From: Pilimelia anulata | Lineage (GTDB): Bacteria > Actinomycetota > Actinomycetes > Mycobacteriales > Micromonosporaceae | DNA length: 64,000 nt | Reading direction: 5' to 3' | NCBI RefSeq assembly: GCF_014647895.1 | Contig: NZ_BMQB01000011.1 | Location: 124,001-188,000, forward strand | In this document: piece after piece, positions 9,120 through 16,275 of the stretch | Layout of the letters: each line of letters opens with the position of its first letter | Numbering within the stretch: position 1 is the stretch's first letter | Notes under the pieces: generated by a model | The model's database searches: none | Told to the model about the DNA's origin: nothing | What the model saw: only the letters and a program-made list of their open reading frames with translations | Program-made: the position numbers and the translations under genes

Positions 9120-10118
9120 GTGACCGCCGACGTGGCCCACCGGGTCGACCCGTTCCTCCCGCCCGGCTACCGGGACCGGGCCGACCGCATCGCCGCGGCC
9201 TTCGCCGCCCTGCCCGACCTGCGGTACCTCGGCCACCACACCGGTGACCACGTCGACCTGTGGCACGCCCGCGGCGCCGACCCGGCCGCCGTGGGCAGCA
9301 CCATCGCCCGCGCCGGCCGTCGCCTCGGCGTGCACGTCGCCGAGGCCGACCGCGCGCTGGCCGGCCTGCGCACCGGCGCCCTGGTCCGCACGGTCCTGCA
9401 GGGCCCCGACGCGGTCACGTACGTCGCCACGATCACCCCGAACACGTACCTCGTGGCCGTCCTCGGCCTGCCCGCCGCCCCGGAGCCGGACGACCCGCTG
9501 CTCCCCCGCCGCCCCGGCGTGACCGAGGCCGACATCGCCGTCCACCAACTCGCCGACGACATCCGCCGCTCGATGCGCCTCGCCCACTGGGACTTCGGCG
9601 GCTGGGCGGCCGCCCTGCGCGACGCCGCCGAGCCCGGCCCCGAGCGCCTCGCCGCCGAGCCCGACGGCCCGCCCGTCCGCGCGGCCGCCGCCGAGGTGGT
9701 CCAGGGCGAGCCGTCCGCGGCGGCGCTCACGGCCTGCCGGCAGGCGCTGTCCGGCGGCGCGCTGCACTACGTGGCGCACGTGGCCCGGCGCCGGCACGCG
9801 TTCGTGGTGGACGCGCTGAACGAGGACCGGCTGGCCCCGCTCTCCCCCGACCTGCCGATGGACCTGCGCCGGGTGCGGTACCACGAACTCGCCGACGACG
9901 TCGCGGAGCGGATGAACCTGCTCGGCCGGGCGGTGCTGGACGTGGTGGGGCGGCCGGTGCAGCGGGCGGTGTTCGACGTGGAGTGCGGGGCGATCTACTT
10001 CTACCGGGTGGGGGAGGTGGACTTCGTGCTGGGGATCACGTTGGACCAGGACGTGGTCGCGGAGGCGGAGCTGGCCCTGGCCGGCTGCGCCCGCGACCTC
10101 TTCCCGCCGTACCCCTGA
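9120..10118 (+). CDS. Unknown 332-aa protein at end of RiPP locus
   Basis: Soluble protein without signal peptide or membrane helix; I do not recognise its family. It starts at GTG 9120, 36 bases after the FxsT-like gene, and shares its base composition, so it is likely the last gene of that operon. The N-terminal part (residues about 1-125) looks like a mixed alpha/beta fold with a strand-rich segment (AVTYVATITPNTYLVAVLG). The C-terminal half has another strand-rich region (AVFDVECGAIYFYRVGEVDFVLGITLDQD). The two halves could be repeats of one fold. No catalytic signature stands out. Processing, modification or sensing of the peptide are possible roles by position only. Confidence 0.8.
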   Translation: MTADVAHRVDPFLPPGYRDRADRIAAAFAALPDLRYLGHHTGDHVDLWHARGADPAAVGSTIARAGRRLGVHVAEADRALAGLRTGALVRTVLQGPDAVTYVATITPNTYLVAVLGLPAAPEPDDPLLPRRPGVTEADIAVHQLADDIRRSMRLAHWDFGGWAAALRDAAEPGPERLAAEPDGPPVRAAAAEVVQGEPSAAALTACRQALSGGALHYVAHVARRRHAFVVDALNEDRLAPLSPDLPMDLRRVRYHELADDVAERMNLLGRAVLDVVGRPVQRAVFDVECGAIYFYRVGEVDFVLGITLDQDVVAEAELALAGCARDLFPPYP

Positions 10119-10179
10119 TTCGGTGCGCTCGGTCGCGGGAACGGTCGGCGCTCATCTCGGCGAAGCCGGCCAAACATGA

Positions 10180-10425
10180 ATGGGACAGGCGCACCTCAAG
10201 GGGAACCAGGAGCAGAAATTGTCATTGAATCGACGCAAGTGCCCGGACTGCAAGCAAATGCGAAGACGGTTCGTGGAAACGGTTACAGGACGTCGAGTTT
10301 GCAGCGACTGTGGCGAAGCGTTGACTCTGGCCGCCGCAGCCGGGACGGCCACCGGTGACATCGGCGCGACATTTGGCGTCTGGTCCTGGCTACGCAGACG
10401 CATCCATGGCGATCGACCCAAATAG
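10180..10425 (+). CDS. Small zinc-ribbon-like protein, 81 aa
   Basis: Candidate small protein with two CxxC knuckles, CPDC and CSDC, 18 residues apart and separated by a basic stretch (KQMRRRFVETVTGRRV). This is the layout of a zinc ribbon. A Gly/Ala-rich segment and a basic tail (WLRRRIHGDRPK) follow. ATG at 10180; no strong ribosome site is visible. Third-position GC is lower than in the neighbouring genes. It stands alone between the RiPP locus and the XRE regulator. Nucleic acid binding is plausible for such a fold but not shown. Another short frame overlaps it (10176-10358) but lacks any motif. Confidence 0.5.
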   Translation: MGQAHLKGNQEQKLSLNRRKCPDCKQMRRRFVETVTGRRVCSDCGEALTLAAAAGTATGDIGATFGVWSWLRRRIHGDRPK

Positions 10426-10583
10426 CGGAATCTCAGTACCATGCCGACTCGGCACAGTTGCCCCTCGACGGCGCCCCCTTTGGCTGTCGGCAGCTATCTC
10501 GCGGCCGCGCGCCCCGGACGATCCGGTGCCCACGGGGGACGCCAGCGGACCGCAGCCAGCAGGTCGGTTCAGCTCGACCGCGG

Positions 10584-11423
10584 CTACAGCTCGTCCAGGG
10601 CTTTGGTGATCAGTCGGCGGGCGTCCTTGCCGTAGCTGGCGAGTGCTTGGAGGTGGCCGAACAGCTTCGCCCACTGCCGGATCTCCCCCGGCTGCGTCAC
10701 CTCGATGTAGGCGGTCGCCGTCTCCATGGTGACCATCACGTCGTCGAAGATCCAGAAGCCGATGGAGGAGACGCAGGAACCGCGATCGATCCCGGATGGG
10801 ATGATGCCGAGGCTGACGTACGGCAGGCGCATGACCGCGAGCAGTTGGGTGAGCTGAGCTTCCTGCGTACCGGCGTCCCCGAATCGCATGCGCAACGCCT
10901 CTTCCTCCAGCGTCACCACCACGCGCTTCGAGGAGTTCAGCGCGTGACCCGTGCGGATCTGCTTGGCGGGTAGCACCGTCTCCGTGTCGTCCGGCACTTC
11001 GAGGAACCGCCACCAGAACGCCAACATCGCGCGGGTGTACGGCTCGACCTGGAAGATGCCGGGGATCACCACGTTCTCGTGGATACGGAAGAGCGTCGTA
11101 TCGCGGTATAAATTCATGCTGCGGTCCTGCGTCATCTTGCGCAGGGTCCGCGCTTCCCGGTTGAACTCCACGTACGCATTGGACAAGTTCCGCACGCTCG
11201 CCAGGAGGTCTTCCGCGTGCTCGACGGCGTCCGTGAGTTCACACCACCGGCGGATGTTCGCCTCCGTGGGCACCACGACGCCATTCTCGATCTTGCTGAG
11301 CCGGGTGAAGTGCATACCGAGCCCGAGCGCCAGGACTCGCCCCGTCAAGCCCGCCGACCTGCGCAGTTGACGAAGACGGAGCCCCAGCGCCCGGTGAGCT
11401 TCCTCAGGCGGGTCGATAGACAC
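10584..11423 (-). CDS. XRE-family HTH regulator with DUF5753-like domain
   Basis: 279-aa DNA-binding protein of the actinomycete Scr1/DUF5753 type. Residues about 10-65 form an XRE helix-turn-helix (LRQLRRSAGLTGRVLA, then RLSKIENG). The remainder is a DUF5753-like sensor region with family hallmarks such as HENVVIPGIFQVEPYTRAML, LYRDTTLFRI and VTLEEEALR. The start at GTG 11423 is the closest in-frame start near the stop of the upstream DUF6879 gene (20-base overlap); no clear ribosome site is seen, so translation may be coupled. In this class the HTH protein usually works with a small partner protein. Here the partner is a DUF6879 protein. Target genes unknown. Confidence 0.85.
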   Translation of the reverse strand: MSIDPPEEAHRALGLRLRQLRRSAGLTGRVLALGLGMHFTRLSKIENGVVVPTEANIRRWCELTDAVEHAEDLLASVRNLSNAYVEFNREARTLRKMTQDRSMNLYRDTTLFRIHENVVIPGIFQVEPYTRAMLAFWWRFLEVPDDTETVLPAKQIRTGHALNSSKRVVVTLEEEALRMRFGDAGTQEAQLTQLLAVMRLPYVSLGIIPSGIDRGSCVSSIGFWIFDDVMVTMETATAYIEVTQPGEIRQWAKLFGHLQALASYGKDARRLITKALDEL

Positions 11424-11928
11424 GGTGAGGTGTAGCGATATTCCATGCCGCCTCGAACGCACTGCGGCACGTCTCAATGTCGAGGTCGGCTCTGCTGGTC
11501 AGAAAGTCCGCGTTCTCACCCGCGGACGTATAGCGCAGGTAGACAACCAACTCGTCATCGAACAGATAGAAGTCGTCCGGTGGCAGCTCGACACCGCTGG
11601 CCGTGGGTCGCGCCAGCCACCTGTTCTCCTCGCCGGCGTCCTCCAGCGGCTTCGTGACGGCGTGGGACCATCGCCAGTAGTCGTTCAGGGGCTCATCGAT
11701 GATGTGAACGCGACGGCAGGACTTCCCTTCCGCGCGGTATCGACGCAGCGTGTCACACCACGAGACCATTTCGGGCCACTCTTCCAGCCACGATGTGTCA
11801 TCCAAGTCCCGCCCCAAGAAGAGGCGCTCGGCGTCCGTGCCGTACGAGGAGCGCATCTCCAGGTGGACGTAGGAGCGCTCCAGTGAGTTGAGAATGCACT
11901 CGAACTCCTTGACGTCGATGCTCGCCAA
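11404..11928 (-). CDS. DUF6879 family protein
   Basis: 174-aa protein matching the DUF6879 pattern: LFLGRDLDDTSWLEEWPEMVSWCDTLRR near the middle, RVHIIDEPLNDYWRW, then FYLFDDELVVYLRYT. It is soluble and acidic. The best start is a TTG at 11928, four bases after the stop of the upstream small gene and nine bases after GAAGGGG, which is still within usual spacing. The family is restricted largely to actinomycetes and is often found beside Scr1-type XRE regulators, as here. Function unknown; it likely acts with the HTH protein in signalling (inference from co-occurrence). Confidence 0.8.
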   Translation of the reverse strand: MASIDVKEFECILNSLERSYVHLEMRSSYGTDAERLFLGRDLDDTSWLEEWPEMVSWCDTLRRYRAEGKSCRRVHIIDEPLNDYWRWSHAVTKPLEDAGEENRWLARPTASGVELPPDDFYLFDDELVVYLRYTSAGENADFLTSRADLDIETCRSAFEAAWNIATPHRVYRPA

Positions 11929-11932
11929 ATCG

Positions 11933-12136
11933 CTACGCCCCTTCGGCGAAGAAGGGGATCATGCGGTCCGGAATCTCGACGCACGCCTCGCCTTCCGGGA
12001 TACCCATCTCGGCAAGAACGCTGGGGTCGGTCACCACCCAGCCCTGGATGATCCAACTACCGCGGTCGGTCTTGTAGAGAGTCGGGCTGTTGTGCGGCTG
12101 GCTCATCGGATCGCCGGCCACCAAGGTGATCTTCAC
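11933..12136 (-). CDS. Small conserved protein upstream of DUF6879/XRE pair
   Basis: 67-aa protein, first of a three-gene unit with the DUF6879 and XRE genes. GTG 12136 is chosen because a strong GAGGAGG site lies five bases upstream; an in-frame ATG at 12106 would shorten it by ten residues. The sequence carries a strand-rich segment (GSWIIQGWVVTD) and an acidic tail ending DRMIPFFAEGA. No enzyme motif and no membrane segment. Genes of this size are common beside DUF6879 proteins in actinomycetes. Role unknown; a toxin/antitoxin-like or signalling partner cannot be excluded. Confidence 0.7.
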   Translation of the reverse strand: MKITLVAGDPMSQPHNSPTLYKTDRGSWIIQGWVVTDPSVLAEMGIPEGEACVEIPDRMIPFFAEGA

Positions 12137-12408
12137 GGTTGCCTCCTCGCACGCTACTTGTCGAATGTTGTGCCGGCACCATCCTGTGTGCACATCTCCG
12201 TGCAGTCAAGGCACAACAAGAGGCAAGGACATGGACCCGCAGTTCGGCGAGCCGGCAGGGTTCTCGACGGCACCCGGACGAGGACTGACGCCGTGCGGAA
12301 CAGCTCACGCACCGCGGCGACAGGTGGGTCCGATGCCGGCGGGTGGAGAGCCGGCAACCCGAGTCGGCCTCCACCCATCCCGCTCTCACTGGCACAGGAG
12401 GCCGTTCG

Positions 12409-12678
12409 ATGATCCATCCGGGTGACTTGCTGATCCTGCGGGAGAGGGAATGGCGCACAGGGCAGGGCAGCATTCTCGTCACCGTCACCGCGGTCGGTGA
12501 CACCCGCTACGACGACGGCGACTGGTGGATCTCCGTGAAGTGCGGCCTGACCACGTGGCGGAAGCTGCCGGAGGTCAGGTTCATCGAAATTCGGGCTGCC
12601 AGCCTCGGGCGGGCCAGGCAGCGTGCCGAGACGCCAGCAACCGGGAGATGCTCGGTGAACCGGCAGGCAGGGAGGTGA
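12409..12678 (+). CDS. Small unknown protein, 89 aa
   Basis: Divergent from the XRE set. ATG 12409 is preceded by CAGGAGG with seven-base spacing, which strongly supports this start over an in-frame ATG at 12343. The N-terminal 60 residues look like a small beta-barrel (HPGDLLILREREW, GSILVTVTAVGDTRY, DGDWWISVKCGLTTWRKLPEVRFIEIR). The tail is basic and low-complexity and may be disordered. Similar short proteins occur opposite XRE/DUF5753 genes in actinomycetes. No function can be assigned. Confidence 0.6.
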   Translation: MIHPGDLLILREREWRTGQGSILVTVTAVGDTRYDDGDWWISVKCGLTTWRKLPEVRFIEIRAASLGRARQRAETPATGRCSVNRQAGR

Positions 12679-12778
12679 GCCGGCAGAACCGGAGAGGACG
12701 GGTGTCCTCCGGTCGCACCCCCGGCGGGGAAGGCAGCGCCAATTCTGCGGCGTGTGCCCGGCGTGGCAGCATCGACGG

Positions 12779-13474
12779 GTGACCGGCACGCTCGTCCTCT
12801 GGGACATCGACCAGACCCTCGTCAACGTCAGCGCCCTCAGCCGCGCCCTCTACGAGCGCGCCTTCCGGCAGCTCACCGGCACCCCCCTGCGCGAGCTGGC
12901 CGAGATGGCCGGCCGCACCGAGCATGCCATCCTCAGCGAGACCCTGAACCGGCACGGCATCGCCGAGGACGCCGCCCTGCTGGCCGCCGGCTACGCCGCC
13001 CTGGCCGATGCCGCCGCCGAGCTGCGCGACGATTTCCGCCGGCTCGGCCGGGCGCTGCCCGGTGCGGCCGGCGCGCTCGCCGCCCTGGCCGGTGTCGCGC
13101 ACCAGACGGTCGTCACCGGCAACCTGCGGCCGGTCGCCGAGATCAAGCTGGGCGCGTTCGACCTGGGCGGGCACATCGACTTCGCCGTCGGCGGGTACGG
13201 CTCGGACGGCGCGCGCCGGGCGGCGCTGGTCCGGCTGGCCCGGCAGCGGGCGCGGGACCGGCTCGGGACGGCGTTCGACGCGGACCGGGTCGTGGTGGTC
13301 GGCGACACGCCGCTGGACATCGAGGCGGCGCACGAGGCCGGCGTGCGCTCGATCGGGGTGGCGACGGGCGGTAGTTCGGCGGCGGTGCTGGCGGCGGCCC
13401 GGCCGACGGTCCTGCTGCCCGACCTGCGCGACGCCGACCGCCTGCGCGCCGCCGTCCTCGGCGGCGACCGCTGA
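12779..13474 (+). CDS. HAD-superfamily hydrolase
   Basis: 231-aa phosphatase-like protein. HAD motif I is near the N-terminus as WDIDQTLVN (nucleophile Asp and the acid Asp two residues on). Motif II is the Thr in VVTGN. Motif IV appears as VVVVGDTPLDIEAAHEAG, the acidic Mg-binding motif. The cap is helical and inserted after motif I, as in phosphoglycolate phosphatase-like enzymes. The GTG at 12779 gives the shortest N-terminus that keeps the whole motif. Substrate cannot be predicted; phosphoglycolate, phosphonates or nucleotides are all possible. It is a single-gene unit. Confidence 0.85.
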   Translation: MTGTLVLWDIDQTLVNVSALSRALYERAFRQLTGTPLRELAEMAGRTEHAILSETLNRHGIAEDAALLAAGYAALADAAAELRDDFRRLGRALPGAAGALAALAGVAHQTVVTGNLRPVAEIKLGAFDLGGHIDFAVGGYGSDGARRAALVRLARQRARDRLGTAFDADRVVVVGDTPLDIEAAHEAGVRSIGVATGGSSAAVLAAARPTVLLPDLRDADRLRAAVLGGDR

Positions 13475-13616
13475 ACCCACTGTGCCGGCGGGCCGGGGCG
13501 GCGCGAGCCACCCCGACCGCTGGCGCTGTCCCGGCGGAACCGGAGCCTCGGCGCGGCTGACGGGCTACCACTGCCCCGGGTGCCCGCCGCGACGCGGGCA
13601 CCCACCGCACCGCCGC

Positions 13617-14396
13617 CTACAGCGACGTCGCCCTGAAGTTGGTGAACTGGAAGTCGGTGTTGTCGCCGCGCACCCCCACCCGGCCCGGCTTGCGGATCGG
13701 CGCGCACCCCGTCCCGCGGTCGGTCACCGACAGCACCGGCAGGTCGACCCGGGCCGCGCCCAGCGTCACCGACCCGTCCGGGTTGCTCTTGGCGTACGCC
13801 GAGTACCACTTCCACTGGCTCGCCGCGATCCGGTACCCGCTCTTGCTGGCCAGCGTGTAGTACGTCCCGCCGTTGCTCGGCCCGCCCGGGCACTTCTTCT
13901 TGACCACGATCGCGCCGTCGCGCCGGGCCACCGAGACGTAGTACAGGCTCTCCTCGCCCTGGTACCGCAGGAACAGGTGCACCCCGTCCCAGTCGACGGC
14001 GGGCGTGCTGCGGGTGGCGGTCTGGGCGCTGACCCACAGCTTCGTCCGGACCTGCGCGTCGCCGAAGTCGGTCCGCTTGCTGACCAGGCGCAGGATGGCC
14101 GAGTTGGTACCGCGGGCGGAGTCGGCGTCGGGGGCGCGGTCGTTGACCGGTCCACTCCAGAACGCCATCCCGTCGGTGCTGGGCCGGGCGAACAGCGAGC
14201 CGCTGTCGAGCTGCCAGTCCGCCGAGCGGTGGGCCCGCGGGTCGGCGGGGTTCCAGTACGCGTACTCGTTGGTGACCAACTGCTCGCCGGCCGGCGGCTG
14301 CGGCGCGAACAGCGTGGCCGCCGCGGCGGGCGCCGGGACGGTCGTGGCGCCGAGCGCGACGGCCGCGGCGGCGGTGAGGAACCTGATCGCGCGCAT
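13617..14396 (-). CDS. Secreted lectin/glucanase-fold protein (paralogue A)
   Basis: 259-aa exported protein. A Sec signal peptide ends near residue 27 (AAAVALGATTVPAPAAAA). The mature part looks like a concanavalin A-type beta-sandwich, with a DWDGVHLFLRYQ strand, a KKKCPGGPSNGGTYY loop and a CAPIRKPGRVGVRGDN motif near the end. It is homologous to the divergently transcribed gene at 14590: RTDWDGVHLWLRHQ, KKKCPGGPSNGGRY and CAPITAPGRVGLRGDN occur in the same order. It shares no clear catalytic motif with family 16 glucanases. A secreted carbohydrate-binding or polysaccharide-active protein is likely. It lies next to the polysaccharide operon, which fits that role. Confidence 0.75.
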   Translation of the reverse strand: MRAIRFLTAAAAVALGATTVPAPAAAATLFAPQPPAGEQLVTNEYAYWNPADPRAHRSADWQLDSGSLFARPSTDGMAFWSGPVNDRAPDADSARGTNSAILRLVSKRTDFGDAQVRTKLWVSAQTATRSTPAVDWDGVHLFLRYQGEESLYYVSVARRDGAIVVKKKCPGGPSNGGTYYTLASKSGYRIAASQWKWYSAYAKSNPDGSVTLGAARVDLPVLSVTDRGTGCAPIRKPGRVGVRGDNTDFQFTNFRATSL

Positions 14397-14589
14397 CCGT
14401 ACCCCCGTGAGTGAGGCCGCCGGGATGAACCCCGAGCGGCGTTAACGCACCATCGGCGTCGGGCGGCGCGGGCTGAGCCTTCTCGGACGTATCGGCGAAC
14501 GCCAACCCACTCCCGGCAAAACGGCTGATTTAGGGCTAAAATGGAGATGGCGCGCACCCCGGCGCGCCCGACATCCCCCCGAGGCGGAC

Positions 14590-15402
14590 ATGCACGCATC
14601 GTCCCGCGCCGCCGTCGCGCTCGCCGCGACCGCCCTCGGCGCCCTGCCCCTTCCCCCGCCGGCCGCGGCACGCGGCCTCGACCTGCCCTTCCTGCCGCAG
14701 TCGCCCGGCCGCGGCCTGGTGACGAACGAGTGGGCCACCTACAACGCGCGGCTGTCCGCCGCGCACGTCTCGCCGGACTGGGAGATGACCAGCGGCTCAC
14801 TGTTCGCGATGGACTCGCCGTACGGGCCGGCGTTCGCCAGCGGCCGGGTCGACGACCGGGAGCCGGACCCGGACTCGCGCGCCGGCACGAACTCGGCGAT
14901 CTTCCGCATGGTCAGCCGCCGGGCCGACTTCGACGACGCCACGGTCCGGCTCAAGATCAGGGTGGACGAGCAGGACAGCACCCGCTCCACGCCGCGCACC
15001 GACTGGGACGGCGTCCACCTGTGGCTGCGCCACCAGAGCGAGACCAGCACGTACTACGCCAGCCTGCTGCGCCGCGACGGCCGCCTGGTGATCAAGAAGA
15101 AGTGCCCCGGCGGACCGTCCAATGGGGGCCGGTACCACGAGCTGAGCGAGGAGGTGCCGGGGTACCCGATCCTGCCGCACGCCTGGAAGCGGTTCACGGT
15201 GACGATCCGGACCAACGCCTCCGGCTCGGTGGCCATCGCGGTGTACCGGCTGGGGCGGCTCGTGGTCCGGGCGGTCGACGACGGGGTGGGCTGCGCGCCG
15301 ATCACCGCGCCCGGCCGGGTGGGGCTGCGCGGCGACAACACCGAGTTCGCCTTCGCCGCCTTCGCCGTCGACCCGACCACCACCACCCCGACCACCGACT
15401 GA
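14590..15402 (+). CDS. Secreted lectin/glucanase-fold protein (paralogue B)
   Basis: 270-aa exported protein, divergent paralogue of the gene ending at 13617. The signal peptide spans about residues 1-27 (ALGALPLPPPAAARG). The core keeps VTNEWATYN, SPDWEMTSGSLFA, RAGTNSAIFRMVS and KKKCPGGPSNGG, all matched in the paralogue, and ends with a Thr-rich tail (TTTTPTTD). Two conserved cysteines, in KKCPGG and GCAP, could form a disulfide. The fold is inferred as a concanavalin A-like beta-sandwich. The gene converges on the polysaccharide deacetylase operon and is separated from it by a terminator. Enzyme or binding protein is undecided. Confidence 0.75.
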   Translation: MHASSRAAVALAATALGALPLPPPAAARGLDLPFLPQSPGRGLVTNEWATYNARLSAAHVSPDWEMTSGSLFAMDSPYGPAFASGRVDDREPDPDSRAGTNSAIFRMVSRRADFDDATVRLKIRVDEQDSTRSTPRTDWDGVHLWLRHQSETSTYYASLLRRDGRLVIKKKCPGGPSNGGRYHELSEEVPGYPILPHAWKRFTVTIRTNASGSVAIAVYRLGRLVVRAVDDGVGCAPITAPGRVGLRGDNTEFAFAAFAVDPTTTTPTTD

Positions 15403-15407
15403 CGCCC

Positions 15408-15437
15408 GTGGGGGCCGGACATCTCTCCGGCCCCCAC
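15408..15437 (+). terminator. Intrinsic-type hairpin after secreted protein gene
   Basis: Perfect 12-base arms GTGGGGGCCGGA and TCCGGCCCCCAC around a 6-base loop, directly after the stop at 15402. A second hairpin-like GC repeat follows at about 15453-15489 and is followed by a short T-rich stretch. The pair separates two converging genes. Confidence 0.7.
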
Positions 15438-15510
15438 GCAAACCCGAAACGGGGCGGGCGGGCCGGCTGCCGCCGACCCGCCCGCTCCTTTCCGGGGGAA
15501 CACAGGAAAG

Positions 15511-16275
15511 TCAGCGCAGCGCCACCGTGCACAGCCCCTTGGCCCGCAGGCCCTCGATGATCGCCGGCAGCGCCTCGACGGTGTTCGCGGCGTCCAGCGT
15601 CCCGTCGTGCAGCAGGATCGACGCGCCCGGCCCGGCCGCGGCGACCACCGCGGCGGCGAGGTCGGCGGCGCGGCGGCCGCGCCAGTCCTCGCTGTCCACC
15701 GTCCACATCGACAGCCGCAGGCCGAGGTCCGCGGCCACGCCCTGCACCATCCGGCCACCGCTGCCGAACGGCGGGCGGGCCAGCGCCGGCGCCGGCACGC
15801 CGGCGGCGGTGATCGCCTCCTGCGTCCGGGCGAGCTGGTCGCGGACGGCGGGCTCGTCCAGGTCGGCCAGGTGCGGGTGGTCCCACGAGTGGTTGCCGAT
15901 GGTGTGCCCCTCGGCGACCATCGCCCGCAGCTCGCCCTCCCGGCCGCGGACCTTCTCGCCGAGGACGAAGAAGGTGGCGGGTGCCCGGTACGCCCGGAGT
16001 ACGGCCCGGACCGCCGGCGTGTGCCCGCCGGGCCCGTCGTCGAACGTCAGCGCCACCCGCCCGCGGGTGCAGGCGTTGCGCAGCGCGCTCGGGGCGGGCC
16101 GCGGGTCCGGCAGCGCCGCCGGGGCGGGCGGGCCCGCCTCGACCGCGGGCGCCGGCCGGACCAGCAGGACCGCGGCGACGCCGAGCGCCGCCACCGCACA
16201 GACCAGCTCGACCACCGACCGGCGCAGCGGCCGGCGGCGCGGGCCGGCGGCGCGCCGGGCACCCGCCCGGCTCAC
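15511..16275 (-). CDS. Polysaccharide deacetylase (CE4/NodB), membrane-anchored
   Basis: 254-aa enzyme that should remove N-acetyl (or O-acetyl) groups from an extracellular polysaccharide. A basic N-terminus and one membrane helix (VVELVCAVAALGVAAVLLV) anchor it outside the membrane. All NodB motifs are visible: TFDDGPGG, the metal-binding HSWDH, the RPPFGSG loop, DSEDW and ILLHDG. GTG 16275 overlaps the stop of the upstream gene by four bases (GTGA). It is the last of five genes in the polysaccharide operon. Substrate is likely a GlcNAc-containing polymer made by the operon synthase (inference). Confidence 0.9.
   Translation of the reverse strand: MSRAGARRAAGPRRRPLRRSVVELVCAVAALGVAAVLLVRPAPAVEAGPPAPAALPDPRPAPSALRNACTRGRVALTFDDGPGGHTPAVRAVLRAYRAPATFFVLGEKVRGREGELRAMVAEGHTIGNHSWDHPHLADLDEPAVRDQLARTQEAITAAGVPAPALARPPFGSGGRMVQGVAADLGLRLSMWTVDSEDWRGRRAADLAAAVVAAAGPGASILLHDGTLDAANTVEALPAIIEGLRAKGLCTVALR

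Noticed and set aside
3660..9884. 2074-aa open frame on the minus strand
   Set aside because: Only its last 398 residues are the radical SAM protein; the rest is the antisense shadow of the FxsT-like gene and its neighbour, repetitive and without motifs.
12230..12425. 64-residue plus-strand frame starting MDPQFGEPAG
   Set aside because: No ribosome site, no motif, and it overlaps the better supported gene starting at 12409.
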